Notes: generated by a model not told the origin, from the sequence alone. Counted from the first letter of the stretch, positions 33,501-43,349 are shown. The stretch is 64,000 nt of DNA from Natronorubrum tibetense GA33 (GCF_000383975.1 NZ_KB913017.1:3882265-3946264), one strand, 5' to 3'. Program-made: numbers and translations.

Positions 33501-33926
33501 TCACGCCGGGGCTGGCGGCAGCGTCGCCTCCTCGAACCAGAACGCTTCGACCGCTTTTCCCAGTTTTGTGAACTCGTCGGGGTTGCTCGGCTTGGTGAGA
33601 TACGCGTTCGCATACAGTTCGTAGCTCCGGGCGACATCTTCTTCGGCCTTCGAACTCGTCAGGACGAGCACCGGCGGCGCGGTCAGTTCGTCGTCGTTCT
33701 TGATCTCCTCTAAGACCTCGAACCCGCTAATCCGTGGGAGATTGAGATCTAGTAGCGCAAGATCGAGTTCGGTGGTCGAACCGGCTCGCTGTCGCTCGCG
33801 AAGCAACTCGAGGGCCGCATCGCCGTCGTGGACCGTGTGGAACGTCGTCTCGACGTTCGCCTCCCGGAACGCCTCCTCTATCAGGCGAACGTCGCCGGGA
33901 TTGTCCTCGACGAGCAAGATCTGCAT
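33501..33926 (-). CDS. Stand-alone response regulator receiver protein
   Basis: 141 residues from the ATG at 33926 (MQILLVEDNPGDVRLIEEAF), the only start that puts the acidic pair E7/D8 at the normal place. Phospho-acceptor D60 (ALLDLNLPRISG), T90 and K112 (YLTKPSNP) are all present, so it should be phosphorylated. There is no output domain; it is a CheY/Rcp1-like receiver. No kinase is adjacent (the kinase relic at 17537 is far away). Confidence 0.94.
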   Translation of the reverse strand: MQILLVEDNPGDVRLIEEAFREANVETTFHTVHDGDAALELLRERQRAGSTTELDLALLDLNLPRISGFEVLEEIKNDDELTAPPVLVLTSSKAEEDVARSYELYANAYLTKPSNPDEFTKLGKAVEAFWFEEATLPPAPA

Positions 33927-34258
33927 GGGTTCAGTAGAGCGAGAATCCTTCACGAGTCGTGCACATATGGACACTGACATCTCAACGGCTTAAGGATACC
34001 TACTAATATCGTTGGAACGGAGTCCATGTTCGCGATCGGGAACCGGCAGTCGCACGGTATCCTGACAAGTTTCTTCCCACGAGCCGTTCGGCTGGGATCC
34101 TGGTGCATACCGTCTCACTCGAGCGAACGGTCGAGCCGGACCGAAGACGGTCTGAACGCGATCAACAATATTTTCGTTTAATCGACAGAAAGCTGGAGAG
34201 CAAGTCTCGTCGATCGATCCACCAGTGCGACAGCTGATCGACGCCTCGCCGACTCTCG
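33927..34258. other. Intergenic region of 330 bp, no gene seen
   Basis: Upstream of the response regulator and downstream of the Bax1-like gene, both on the minus strand. A moderately AT-rich stretch AACAATATTTTCGTTTAATC at about 34161-34180 could act as promoter or terminator. No reading frame, tRNA or repeat could be supported. Confidence 0.4.
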
Positions 34259-35797
34259 TTAGCGCTCGACTAGCGTTCCGCCTGCCAGTCCCTCCCACTC
34301 GACGCGGTAACCGAGCGCCGAGAGGAGGGCACTCGAGTCGGAAATTCCGACGTTCTCAAGTGTGCTTTCGGCCGCCGCGAGGTTCATCCCGGCCTCGAGA
34401 TCGTCGCTGAGCGAGTCGAGTACCGCCGGCCTGACGAGCGTTCGGCCGACCCGCTCGTGGTCGGGTGTCGAGATATCAGCGAGTGCGTCCTCGCTCACGC
34501 CGTGGCGGGCGGCGAGGGTCTCGAGCGAGACGACAGCCGCGTCGGGCCGCAGTTCGTCGGGCAGCGACGCGGCGCTTTCGGCGACGAGTTGACGTTCGTA
34601 CTCCCGGAGGACATCGGCGACGTCCTTGACGCGGACGGTGTCGGTGTAGGGAATCGCCCGGAAGTCTCGAGCGGCGATCTCTTCGCCGACGCCCAGCGAC
34701 TCGTCGACGGCCACGATCAGTTCGACGTCCTCGAGTCCCTCGAGCTGTCCGAGCTTCTTTGCGACGTACTCCGGCGTCCAGAAGCCCATGATTTCGAAGT
34801 AGACCCGGAAATCGGCGTGTTCGTAATCGAACGCGAAATCCGGGATCATCACGCGCGTTCCGGTCGCAAGCGGCTCCGGCTCCCGTACGAGGTCCCACTC
34901 GAGTCCCAGATTCGAGAACCGTCCGGCGAAATCGGCTTCGACGCCGCTGTCGAAGGAGACCTCGGCAACCGGGTCCGCGTCGGGAACGCTGACGGGATCC
35001 TCGTGAGAGAGCATGAGCGTACGCTCGGTCCCGCGGTCGTCGACGGTCGCCTCGAGGTGCCACTCGTCGGCTTTTACGACGGTGCGCAGGAGCCGCGCGA
35101 AGCGAGTGCCGTACCGGCGAGTCGCCCGAAAGAGCCGCGTAGGCCCGGTGACGATGATTTCGCGTTCGACGATCCCGTCGCGTTCCGGGTGATTCGTCCC
35201 TTCGCCCTCGAGTCGGCGAATTTCGTACATCAGTCGCAGCCGTTTGATCGCCGAAATCAACGCTTTGGGGTCGCTCGAGCGCACGCGAATCTCCGTCGCG
35301 TCGAACAGCGCCGTCTGGGCCAGCGAGAGGTTGTACTGTGCGACGAGGCCGTCGGGATCCCACGGTGAGTCGAGTGCTGTCAGCAGCTGTCGTTCCTCGA
35401 GGTCGGCATAGAGCGCGCGCTCGAGGTCGTCCGCCGAGACGCCGAGCGACTCGCCGGCGCGAACGAGCGCCATCGCTCGCTCGTCTTCGGTGACGACGCC
35501 GACGGCCTCGGCGGCCTCGAACGCCGCTTTTCGGGCACGTTCGGGTTCGAGGGCGGCGTCTGTCTCGAAGGTGGCCTCGCGCTCGAGCAGGGCGGAAAAG
35601 CCGCGGACGAGTTTGAAGTCCTCGGCGTCGCGCTCGAGGTCAGTTATTGCGTCCTCGAGCGCCGAGCGAGGTTCGCCGACGTGGCCCTGATAGGTTCCGA
35701 TGACGCGGGCGGCCAGCGGTCGATGCTCTCGGTCGGCGAACTGGGGGTGGTAGCCGCCACCGGCCCGCGAGACGCGCAACAGGTCCTTCGTCAGCAT
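34259..35797 (-). CDS. DUF790 / Bax1-like nuclease, XPB partner
   Basis: 512 residues starting MLTKDLLRVSRAGGGYHPQF, the typical DUF790 N-terminus. Archaeal Bax1 is the nuclease partner that binds XPB helicase in DNA repair; the PD-(D/E)xK-like part would be in the C-terminal third (PDFAFDYEHADFRVYFEIMGFWTP, about residues 325-348). An XPB-type helicase lies in this window at 40375-41838, but five genes separate the two, unlike the common adjacent arrangement. The ATG at 35797 has no better alternative. Confidence 0.88.
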   Translation of the reverse strand: MLTKDLLRVSRAGGGYHPQFADREHRPLAARVIGTYQGHVGEPRSALEDAITDLERDAEDFKLVRGFSALLEREATFETDAALEPERARKAAFEAAEAVGVVTEDERAMALVRAGESLGVSADDLERALYADLEERQLLTALDSPWDPDGLVAQYNLSLAQTALFDATEIRVRSSDPKALISAIKRLRLMYEIRRLEGEGTNHPERDGIVEREIIVTGPTRLFRATRRYGTRFARLLRTVVKADEWHLEATVDDRGTERTLMLSHEDPVSVPDADPVAEVSFDSGVEADFAGRFSNLGLEWDLVREPEPLATGTRVMIPDFAFDYEHADFRVYFEIMGFWTPEYVAKKLGQLEGLEDVELIVAVDESLGVGEEIAARDFRAIPYTDTVRVKDVADVLREYERQLVAESAASLPDELRPDAAVVSLETLAARHGVSEDALADISTPDHERVGRTLVRPAVLDSLSDDLEAGMNLAAAESTLENVGISDSSALLSALGYRVEWEGLAGGTLVER

Positions 35798-36104
35798 CCG
35801 TCTCGGTATCGGCGCGGGGCGCTCAAAAGCACCCCGCTCGGTCGATGGGCCGAACTGGACACAGAACCGCCACCGTTCAGGCAGCGATATTACGGTGACA
35901 CGAGCGACGCGATCGCTGACGGCGAAACGGCAGCCCGATTGACGGTCGACCGACGCGGGCGAATCGGATCCGAGACAGTGTTCGCGACGGGACTGTCCGC
36001 CCGTCGTAAATCACACTTTTGCCGGTCCGCGTCGAATCGGTCGTATCGTCCGACCGAACGGAGTCGACCAGTAGCAAATCGGATTACAATACGCTCTTCG
36101 ACAC

Positions 36105-38126
36105 ATGGACGACGAATTTCTCCCGATCGACGACTACGGTGTTATCGGTAACGACGATCGGTGCGCGCTCGTCGGTCGAAACGGCTCGATCGACTGGTAC
36201 TGCGTCCCCCACATCGAGTCGCCCAGCGTGTTCGCCTCGATTCTCGACAGCGAGGACGGCGGCCGGTTTGCCGTTCGACCCGCCGCTGAGTACGAGGCGA
36301 GCCACCAGTACGTCGAGCGAACGAACGTCCTCGAGACGACGTTCGAAACCGACGGCGGAACGGCGACGGTGACAGATTTCATGCCCGTACCGGGGCCTGA
36401 CGCGGTTCGCGACGGGGAAAACGAAGACGACGGCGACGAACCAGAAAATGAAGACGGCGAGACCGACGAACGACTACAACGGGCCATCTACCGCAAAATC
36501 GAGGCCGTGTCGGGAACCGTCGAGATGGAGGTCGTCTTCGAGCCTCGGTTCGGCTACGCGCGGGTTCCGACAGCCCTCGAGCGGACTGAACGCGGCGATA
36601 TCGTCGCGACCGAAGCGGGCGAGGACGAAGCCGACTCGGCGAACGCCGACCGCCAGGAGCCGGCTCCCGAGGACGATCGACTGCACGACCACGAGGACGG
36701 AGCACTCTACCTTCACGGCGATATCGACCTCGAGATCGACCCGGTCGACTCGACCGCGACGGCCACGGTGGCGCTCGAGGCGGGCGAGACCCGGTGGCTC
36801 TCTCTCCAGTACGGAGACCCGAACCGGCGATCCGTCGAGGAGTACGAGGGACACCTCCAGGGAACGATCGACTACTGGCGGACGTGGCTCGACGGCTGCG
36901 AGGAGTCGGCGACGGACATCTTCGAGTTCGAGGAGGAGTGGCGAGACGCCCTCGTTCGATCCGCGCTGGTTCTCAAACTGTTGATCCACGACGAGACCGG
37001 CTCGATCGTCGCCGCCCCGACGACGTCGCTTCCCGAGGAGATCGGCGGCGAACTCAACTGGGATTACCGGTACAACTGGATCCGGGACGCGAAGTTCACG
37101 ATTCAGGCGCTCCAGAACGCCGGCCAGTCCACGGAGGCCCACCGCTACTTCGAGTGGTTCCGAGAGATCGGCCACGAAACGCCCGAAGAAATCCAGCCGC
37201 TGTACGGTCTCCACGGCGAATCGAACCTCGAGGAGGAGTGTCTCGACCACCTCTCGGGCTATCGGGAGTCGACGCCGGTACGAATCGGCAACGCCGCGGC
37301 GACCCAGGTGCAACTGGACATCTACGGCACGATCATCCAGGGGATCTACGAGACGATCCGCTACGAGAACGGGCTCTCGGAGTACGACTGGGAGTCGATT
37401 CGCGCCCTCGCCGGCTACGTCTGCGAGCACTGGGAGGAACAGGACAAGAGCCTCTGGGAGTTTCGCGACCTCGAGGCACACTTCGTCCACTCGAAGCTGC
37501 TGTGCTGGGTCGCCCTCGACCGCGCGCTCCGGCTGGCCGAGGAGTACGACCGCGACGGCCCGATCGAGCGCTGGGAGCGGGAACGCGAGGCGATTCGGAC
37601 GGCGATCGAGGAGCGCGGGTACGACGAGGAGCGCGGCAGTTTCGTCCAGTTCTTCGACGCCGACGACGCGCTGGACGCGACCGCGCTGCTGCTCCCAATC
37701 TATGACTTCCTGCCGGCCGACGACGAGCGCGTCCAGAACACGATCGATACGATCCTCGAGGAGTTGACGACCGACGACGGACTCGTCTACCGATTCGCCG
37801 ACAGCCCCGCGCGGCCGAGAGAACCCGGCGGATTCGTTATCTGCTCGTGCTGGCTCGTCGACGCGCTCGTCCTCTCCGGGCGACTCGAGGAGGCCAACGA
37901 GATCTTCGAACAGCTCCTCGAGCACACCTCCTCGCTCGGCCTCCTCTCGGAGATGATCCACGACGAAGACGGAACCTTCCTCGGGAACTTCCCGCAGGCG
38001 TTCAGCCACATCGGCCTGCTCAACAGCGCGATCTACCTCGCGAGTGCGAGCGATATTGAGGACGCTACGCCCGAGGAACGCGAGAGCAGTGCGGCGACGC
38101 CGCTGTTCCGACGGCACCAGACCTGA
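36105..38126 (+). CDS. Glycoside hydrolase family 15 (glucoamylase/trehalase-like)
   Basis: 673 residues. N-terminal beta domain begins with IDDYGVIGNDDRCALVGRNGSIDWYCVPH. The alpha6/alpha6 barrel contains the GH15 motif GELNWDYRYNWIRDAKFTIQA and the second acidic motif SLGLLSEMIHDEDGTFLGNFPQAFSHIG near the C-terminus. No signal peptide, so it acts in the cytoplasm on trehalose or maltooligosaccharides. An acidic insert rich in E/D/N (about 95-130) is a haloarchaeal feature. A TATA-like ATTACAAT lies at 36083-36090, 15 bp before the start. Confidence 0.92.
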   Translation: MDDEFLPIDDYGVIGNDDRCALVGRNGSIDWYCVPHIESPSVFASILDSEDGGRFAVRPAAEYEASHQYVERTNVLETTFETDGGTATVTDFMPVPGPDAVRDGENEDDGDEPENEDGETDERLQRAIYRKIEAVSGTVEMEVVFEPRFGYARVPTALERTERGDIVATEAGEDEADSANADRQEPAPEDDRLHDHEDGALYLHGDIDLEIDPVDSTATATVALEAGETRWLSLQYGDPNRRSVEEYEGHLQGTIDYWRTWLDGCEESATDIFEFEEEWRDALVRSALVLKLLIHDETGSIVAAPTTSLPEEIGGELNWDYRYNWIRDAKFTIQALQNAGQSTEAHRYFEWFREIGHETPEEIQPLYGLHGESNLEEECLDHLSGYRESTPVRIGNAAATQVQLDIYGTIIQGIYETIRYENGLSEYDWESIRALAGYVCEHWEEQDKSLWEFRDLEAHFVHSKLLCWVALDRALRLAEEYDRDGPIERWEREREAIRTAIEERGYDEERGSFVQFFDADDALDATALLLPIYDFLPADDERVQNTIDTILEELTTDDGLVYRFADSPARPREPGGFVICSCWLVDALVLSGRLEEANEIFEQLLEHTSSLGLLSEMIHDEDGTFLGNFPQAFSHIGLLNSAIYLASASDIEDATPEERESSAATPLFRRHQT

Positions 38127-38261
38127 GCCCGCTCGTTCCACCGACATCGACCGCTACACTATCGAATCGGCCAGTTGTGGCGGAACGTCGACCGCGAGTC
38201 AAGCAGCACCACGCCGTGGAACTAAGTAGCGTTTTGTGGAGGTACCGACCGTGCAGGCGAC

Positions 38262-38284
38262 GAACCCGCAGACGGCGGGTTCGC
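38262..38284. other. Perfect 9-bp hairpin in intergenic DNA
   Basis: CGAACCCGC (38262-38270) pairs with GCGGGTTCG (38276-38284) around a 5-base loop. It lies between the GH15 gene and the LLM oxidoreductase, in a gap of about 280 bp with no gene. It is not followed by a T-run, so a terminator is uncertain; a protein-binding site or RNA structure is possible. Confidence 0.45.
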
Positions 38285-38408
38285 CTACGGATAAGACGGG
38301 CTGCAACCGGGAAGGCGTACTCACGAAACGCACCCGAGCAGCCGAAGTCGCGACGACGATCACGCACGGTCGCGATGAGACTCGTACTGCAGACGAGGGA
38401 GACAGATC

Positions 38409-39368
38409 ATGACCAAGATCGGCTACCACGCTTCGCACGAACAGTTCGCGCCGAGTGACCTCCTCGAGTACACCACGCTCGCGGACGAGCGGGGGTTCGA
38501 CCACGCCCTCGCGTCGGATCACTTCCACCCCTGGAGCGAGCGCCAGGGCGAGTCGGGGTTCGTCTGGTCGTGGCTCGGGTCAGCGCTCGAGGCGACCGAG
38601 ATGACCTTCGGAACGGTCAACGCGCCCGGCTACCGCTACCATCCCGCGATCATCGCCCAGAGCGCGGCGACGCTGCGCGAGATGTACCCCGAGCGGTTCT
38701 GGCTGGCCGTCGGCAGCGGGCAGTTGCTCAACGAGGGGATCACAGGCACCGATTGGCCCGTCAAGCGCGAGCGGAACGCCCGCCTCGAGGAGTGTGCGGA
38801 CGTCATGCGCCGACTCTGGGACGGCGAGGAGGTGACCCACCACGGCCGGGTCGACGTCGAACAGGCCCAACTCTACTCGCGACCCGAGACAGCCCCGCCG
38901 CTGATCGGCGCCGCACTGTCGGAGGAGACCGCGGCGTGGCTCGCCGGGTGGGCCGACGGGATGATCACGATCGCGACGCCGGATCACGAGGACGACGCGG
39001 CTCGCGTCGAGGCGTTCAAAGAAAAGGCGCCCGATAAACCGGTCTTCCTCAAGGCCCAGCACTCCTACGACGACAGCGACGACGCCGCACTCGAGGGCGC
39101 CTACGAGCAGTGGCACACCAACTGCGTGCCGGGCCCGGTAACCCAGGAGCTCCGGACACCCGAGCAGTTCGACGACCTCTCGGAGACCGTCGACGAGGAA
39201 CAGGTCGCGGAGAACGTCCGCGTTTCGTCGGACCTCGAGGAGCACGTTGCGTGGCTCGAGACCGATTTCAAACTCGACGTGGAGCGGGTGTTCGTCCATA
39301 ACGTCAATACGAATCAGGAGACGTTCATCGAGGCGTTCGGAGAAGAGGTACTACCCGAGTTCGAGTGA
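38409..39368 (+). CDS. F420-dependent LLM-class oxidoreductase (TIGR03557-like)
   Basis: 319-residue luciferase-like TIM-barrel protein. N-terminus MTKIGYHASHEQFAPSDLLE, then the conserved ASDHFHPW and AVGSGQLLNEGITG. It belongs to the coenzyme-F420-dependent group often named glucose-6-phosphate dehydrogenase-like (TIGR03557), but the sugar-phosphate role is not shown in archaea. The ATG is at 38409. Adjacent small genes are convergent or unrelated. Confidence 0.9.
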   Translation: MTKIGYHASHEQFAPSDLLEYTTLADERGFDHALASDHFHPWSERQGESGFVWSWLGSALEATEMTFGTVNAPGYRYHPAIIAQSAATLREMYPERFWLAVGSGQLLNEGITGTDWPVKRERNARLEECADVMRRLWDGEEVTHHGRVDVEQAQLYSRPETAPPLIGAALSEETAAWLAGWADGMITIATPDHEDDAARVEAFKEKAPDKPVFLKAQHSYDDSDDAALEGAYEQWHTNCVPGPVTQELRTPEQFDDLSETVDEEQVAENVRVSSDLEEHVAWLETDFKLDVERVFVHNVNTNQETFIEAFGEEVLPEFE

Positions 39369-39425
39369 GCCAACCGTACCGTCTCGAGTGCTCTCGGTCT
39401 CGGCGGGGCGACCGCGGACGTTTCG

Positions 39426-39629
39426 CTACCCGCCCCATTCCCCACCAATGTCGTCAGCGACGTTCTCTCGCCACTGCTCGAAGCGGTCTCGACAGGCCTC
39501 GTTCTCGTCGTTCTCGACGTGGTCAATGAACCCTGGACCGCCGTCCGAGAGCCCGTGACCACAAAACGGGCAGAAGTCCGGGTTGTTCCACGCGTCCGAC
39601 TCTCGAGGCGGATGATCGTGATCGGTCAC
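39426..39629 (-). CDS. Small zinc-finger protein (DUF7501-like)
   Basis: 67 residues. C20/C23 (FCPFCGHG), H37 (FIDHVEN) and C46 (ACRDRF) form a CCHC-type knuckle. Acidic, with a C-terminal GG-rich tail (DDIGGEWGG). It matches a group of short haloarchaeal zinc-finger proteins with unknown function. Convergent with the LLM oxidoreductase (58 bp apart). ATG at 39629 is the only plausible start. Confidence 0.75.
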   Translation of the reverse strand: MTDHDHPPRESDAWNNPDFCPFCGHGLSDGGPGFIDHVENDENEACRDRFEQWRENVADDIGGEWGG

Positions 39630-39798
39630 ACTCGTCTCACACCACCGAGCTATATCAATTGTCTCCCGAACGCGACCCGGCCCTCGTCGGTCGGCAGCGA
39701 CAGCGACCCGAATCGCTCGAGACGACTCGTCCTGTGCGCTGGCCGCTGTGACATCTGTGAGCGAAACGCTTGATATCGTACGACGCCTCTAGGACTCG

Positions 39799-40224
39799 AT
39801 GATAAACGAAACGTATCGCACGGACATCAGTACCGACACCGCGACTGAACTCGCGAGCGTCGCACGTACTAGCCTCGGTGACACGCTCCGAAGCATCATC
39901 TACTTTACACCGTCGTCGTTCGACATCATCTATCTCCGTCAGGGCCTCTACGATTCCCCCGACGCGGCACGGCCGGATAAGAAGCAATTGGTCGAACTCG
40001 AACGAGTCGGTTTCGCGGAAGTCCCCGTTCGAACGACAACCGCCGAGCGCGGGGATGGCTTGAGTATCGGTCCCTATGAGTTCACCATCCGGTTCCACGA
40101 CGACGGGTTCGTCATCAGAGTCCTGCAAGACGACGCGGGAGTGATCCTGACGGCCGATAGCATGGACGTCAACGCGTTCGAAGATGCGGCAATCGCCATC
40201 CGGCGGCTGCTCAGTAGCGAGTAG
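39799..40224 (+). CDS. Conserved haloarchaeal hypothetical protein (DUF7522-like)
   Basis: 141 residues, mixed alpha/beta, no membrane segment. Pattern: YFTPSSFDIIYLRQGLYDSP then a short variable stretch and GPYEFTIRFHDDGFVIRVLQ, which resembles the DUF7522 family found only in haloarchaea. No catalytic residue or partner identified; neighbours are a zinc-finger gene and the XPB helicase. Function unknown. Confidence 0.72.
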   Translation: MINETYRTDISTDTATELASVARTSLGDTLRSIIYFTPSSFDIIYLRQGLYDSPDAARPDKKQLVELERVGFAEVPVRTTTAERGDGLSIGPYEFTIRFHDDGFVIRVLQDDAGVILTADSMDVNAFEDAAIAIRRLLSSE

Positions 40225-40374
40225 CCGAGGCGGTGTGAACGGACCGACACACCGATTTGGATGGAGCCGATCCCGATCGAAACAGGGCGTTCTGTTGGCT
40301 CTTCCCCTCGTTAGCGGAGCTTTCACGTCCCGCGAATCGAACGACGAGTGTACTCTACGGGGCTACTCACGGAG

Positions 40375-41838
40375 CTACGTTCCGTCTCGTCGACGACTCG
40401 AGACGCCTTCCTCGCTCGTGTCCGCCGAAACGACCTCGTACAGAACCGCCCGGCTCCCGTCGGCCTTCGGGCGCAGAATTCGCCCCAACCGCTGGACGAA
40501 CTCCCGTTCGCTCCCGCTGCCCGAGAGGACGACCGCGACCGAGGCGTCGGGGACATCGACGCCCTCGTCCAACACGTTCGAGGTCGCGATTCGGGTATAC
40601 GTCCCGTCGCGAAACCGCTCGAGGACCTCTCGACGCTCCGCGACTCCCGTCTGGTGGGTGATCGTCGGGATCAAAAACCGCTCGCTGACGTCGTACGCGA
40701 GGTCGTTGTGGGCCGTAAAGACGATCGTCCGCTCCTCGCGGTGGTCGTCCAGAACGTCCGCGAGCGCCTCGAGTTTGGCCTCGCTGCCGTACATGATCTC
40801 GCGAGCGCGCTGGCGGGCGAGCAACGCCTCGCGCGCCTCGGGGTCGCTGCCGGAGCGTTTGACGAGTTCCTGGTAGTCCGAACCGCTTTGCATGTTGATC
40901 CCCGAGCGTGCCAGATAGTTTGTAAACGTCTCCTGGGCTCGCTCGTACGCCTCGCGTTCGTCGGACGTGAGGGCCACTTCGAGTCGCTTCAGGTCGTAAT
41001 TCGCGAGGTGGTCGCCCGCCAACTCGTCGACGTCGACGCGGTGGATCAGCGGGCCGGCGATCTCTTCGATGATCTCGTGGGCGTCGTCCGGACGCTCGAA
41101 CGTCGCCGTGAGCCCAAGTCGTGCGGGCGCGGCGAGCAGGCGAGCGATCTCGCGGTAGCCCTCCCCGCCGAGGTGGTGGACCTCGTCGAAGACGACGAGG
41201 CCGAAGCGGTCGCCCACCGAATCGGCTTTCAGGTACGCCGAGTCGTACGTCGAGACCGTGATCGACTCGAGGCGTTGTTCGCCGCCGCCGAAGCGGCCGA
41301 TATCGCATTCGAACTCACGGTCCAGTTCACGCTGCCACTGCTCTAACAGGTCGATCGTCGGGACGACGACGAGTGTCGGGACCGAGAGCCGTTCGATCGC
41401 CTTCAGGGCGATAACGGTCTTTCCGCTCCCCGTCGGGAGTTCGAGGACCCCCGCGGGCGCGGTAGTAATCGGGTCGTCGTCCGCCGCGTTCGCTCCCCAC
41501 CGATCCGTCTCGAGCCACGTCTCGAGTGCCTCCTGTTGATACGCGCGAAGTTCGTACGCCGACCGGAGCGGCGGGAGCGAGTCGAGGGCGAGCACGCGGT
41601 CGTCGATTCGATCAGAGACGCTCACAGCGTCCAGCAGCGCTGCTCGAAGCGCCGCGTACCGAAACCCCGGCACGCGCCAGCCGTCGGTCCGCGGGTCGCG
41701 CTCGAGGTCGAGAACCGACTCCCGGAGGAAGGATGGGGAGACGGACGCCTCCCCGAGTCCGTCGATTCTGACGGTGCCGTCCTCGTAGCGGAGCGCGATC
41801 GATTCCGGATCCGTCCGCTCGTCGCGTGGCCGCGTCAC
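40375..41838 (-). CDS. XPB-like superfamily 2 DNA helicase
   Basis: 487 residues from the GTG at 41838 (VTRPRDERTDPESIALRYED); longer frames reach into grpE on the other strand and look spurious. SF2 motifs: I (PTGSGKT, 135-141), II (DEVHH, 218-222), III (TATFER), VI (QRLGRILRPK). The N-terminal damage-recognition-like domain (1-95) and the short linker are as in archaeal XPB. It should act in DNA repair with the Bax1-like nuclease at 34259-35797. TATA-like CAGTATTTG lies just upstream on the minus strand (about 41869-41877). Confidence 0.9.
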   Translation of the reverse strand: MTRPRDERTDPESIALRYEDGTVRIDGLGEASVSPSFLRESVLDLERDPRTDGWRVPGFRYAALRAALLDAVSVSDRIDDRVLALDSLPPLRSAYELRAYQQEALETWLETDRWGANAADDDPITTAPAGVLELPTGSGKTVIALKAIERLSVPTLVVVPTIDLLEQWQRELDREFECDIGRFGGGEQRLESITVSTYDSAYLKADSVGDRFGLVVFDEVHHLGGEGYREIARLLAAPARLGLTATFERPDDAHEIIEEIAGPLIHRVDVDELAGDHLANYDLKRLEVALTSDEREAYERAQETFTNYLARSGINMQSGSDYQELVKRSGSDPEAREALLARQRAREIMYGSEAKLEALADVLDDHREERTIVFTAHNDLAYDVSERFLIPTITHQTGVAERREVLERFRDGTYTRIATSNVLDEGVDVPDASVAVVLSGSGSEREFVQRLGRILRPKADGSRAVLYEVVSADTSEEGVSSRRRDGT

Positions 41839-41993
41839 GGTGACCGATCCGAGCGGGGCGAACAAATACTGTCGGGATAGCGATGGCGGCAGTTGGGACG
41901 ACGAACGCAGTCGAAACGAGTCCGCGAATACGGTCGGAGGGCATCGACGGCCGAGGGCAAAAATCGGGGGCCGTCGGACCCCTACCTCAACCC

Positions 41994-42001
41994 TTTTATT
42001 A
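41994..42001 (+). promoter_or_regulatory. TATA box of grpE
   Basis: TTTTATTA lies centred about 26 bp before the ATG at 42023, so the mRNA would be leaderless or nearly so. Confidence 0.65.
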
Positions 42002-42022
42002 CCGGTGTTCCTTGACTGGCAC

Positions 42023-43159
42023 ATGAGCGAAGACGAGGGCACGAACTCTTCAGCCCAGAGTGTCCCGTCCGAGGAGCAATCCGACGACGGCGAGATGATC
42101 GACGGCGACTCCGCCTCGGTGGACGCGGACGGGTCGGACGCCGAATCCGCCCCTGCTGGCGACGCCGAATCTGACGGAGACGACTCGAGCGTCGGTGCGG
42201 CAGACACCGTCGAGGAATCCGACAGCGAACCGTCCGCGCCGCCCCAGACGAGCGAGGACATTCAGGAACTGCTCGACGACGTGACCGAGTACGACGACGA
42301 ACTCGCCCACCAGGTCAGCGCCATCGTCGACGAGGCTCGCGACCTGAACGGCACCGTCGCCCACCAGCGCGAGGAACTCGAGGATCTCTCCGAGCGCGTC
42401 GAGGAACAGGCTGAGACCATCGGCGAGCTACAGGACGAACTCGAAACTCGAGAGGAACAGGTCGAGGAACACGAGGAGACGGTCGAGGATTTGAAAAGTC
42501 GCCTCAAGCGCAAGCAGGCCGACTTCCAGAACTACAAGAAGCGAGCCAAAAAGCGCCAACAGCAGATCAAAGACCGAGCGACCGAGGATCTCGTCGAACG
42601 ACTGCTCGGCGTTCGAGACAACCTGAAACGCGCGCTCGAGGAGGACAGCGACGACGCGGAGAGCCTCCGGCAGGGCGTCGAGATGACGAAACGGGAGTTC
42701 GACCGCATCTTGGAGGACGAGAACGTCTCGGAGATCGATCCCGACCCCGGCACGGCGACCGACCCACAGCGCCACGAGGTCATGATGCAGGTCGACAGCG
42801 CCCAACCGGAGGGGACCGTCGCCGACGTCTACACGCCCGGCTACGAGATGGGCGACAAGGTCATCCAGAACGCGCAGGTGACGGTCTCGAACGGCGAACT
42901 CGAGGCCGAAGAAGAGACGACGCCGAACGAGAGCGGCGACGATGGCGAGAACGGCGGCGAGGAGACCGAGGAAGCGTCCGAAACGTCAGACGCGGATGTG
43001 GACTCGAACGATGACGGTGTGGCTGCCGACGACGCCGAGAAATCGGCTGATGGGGAGGACGAGGAGCCAGCGATCGAACTCGGTGGCGACATCGCGAGCG
43101 ACGAGTCCGCGGACGCCGAAGGGGACAGCTCCACCGACTCCGACGAAACTGCCAACTGA
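42023..43159 (+). CDS. grpE: Nucleotide exchange factor GrpE
   Basis: 378 residues from the ATG at 42023 (MSEDEGTNSSAQSVPSEEQS), with a TATA box 22 bp upstream. The core is the long helical dimer region (VAHQREELEDLSERV to LVERLLGVRDNLKRAL, about 114-210), then FDRILEDENVSEIDPD and the beta domain HEVMMQVDSAQPEGTVADVYTPG (about 252-275). Very acidic N- and C-terminal extensions (about 1-80 and 290-378) are typical of salt-in haloarchaea. It releases ADP from DnaK; dnaK is 190 bp downstream on the same strand. Confidence 0.95.
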   Translation: MSEDEGTNSSAQSVPSEEQSDDGEMIDGDSASVDADGSDAESAPAGDAESDGDDSSVGAADTVEESDSEPSAPPQTSEDIQELLDDVTEYDDELAHQVSAIVDEARDLNGTVAHQREELEDLSERVEEQAETIGELQDELETREEQVEEHEETVEDLKSRLKRKQADFQNYKKRAKKRQQQIKDRATEDLVERLLGVRDNLKRALEEDSDDAESLRQGVEMTKREFDRILEDENVSEIDPDPGTATDPQRHEVMMQVDSAQPEGTVADVYTPGYEMGDKVIQNAQVTVSNGELEAEEETTPNESGDDGENGGEETEEASETSDADVDSNDDGVAADDAEKSADGEDEEPAIELGGDIASDESADAEGDSSTDSDETAN

Positions 43160-43316
43160 AAGAGCAGTCGGCCGCTTATCGCCGGATCATTCTCGACGAC
43201 CGACATCATATTATCGTGGCCAAAGTCGAATATACTCGAGTCGTTGCAGCCGCTGCTCCCGCCATTCACGGGCGTTTGAGTGGATTTTATTCGCCTCACG
43301 ATACTGCCTAGTAACC

Positions 43317-43324
43317 TTTAAAAC
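43317..43324 (+). promoter_or_regulatory. TATA box of dnaK
   Basis: TTTAAAAC is centred about 30 bp before the dnaK ATG at 43350; the gene thus has its own promoter in addition to any read-through from grpE. Confidence 0.65.
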
Positions 43325-43349
43325 AAAGTGCGCACAATAGCCTGCCACG

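Noticed and set aside
36474-38147. 557-codon open frame on the - strand
   Set aside because: Antisense to the GH15 gene, which has complete motifs on the other strand.
41839-42261. Longer N-terminus for the XPB helicase (extra 141 codons)
   Set aside because: Overlaps grpE on the other strand and has serine-rich composition unlike XPB; the GTG at 41838 gives the family start.
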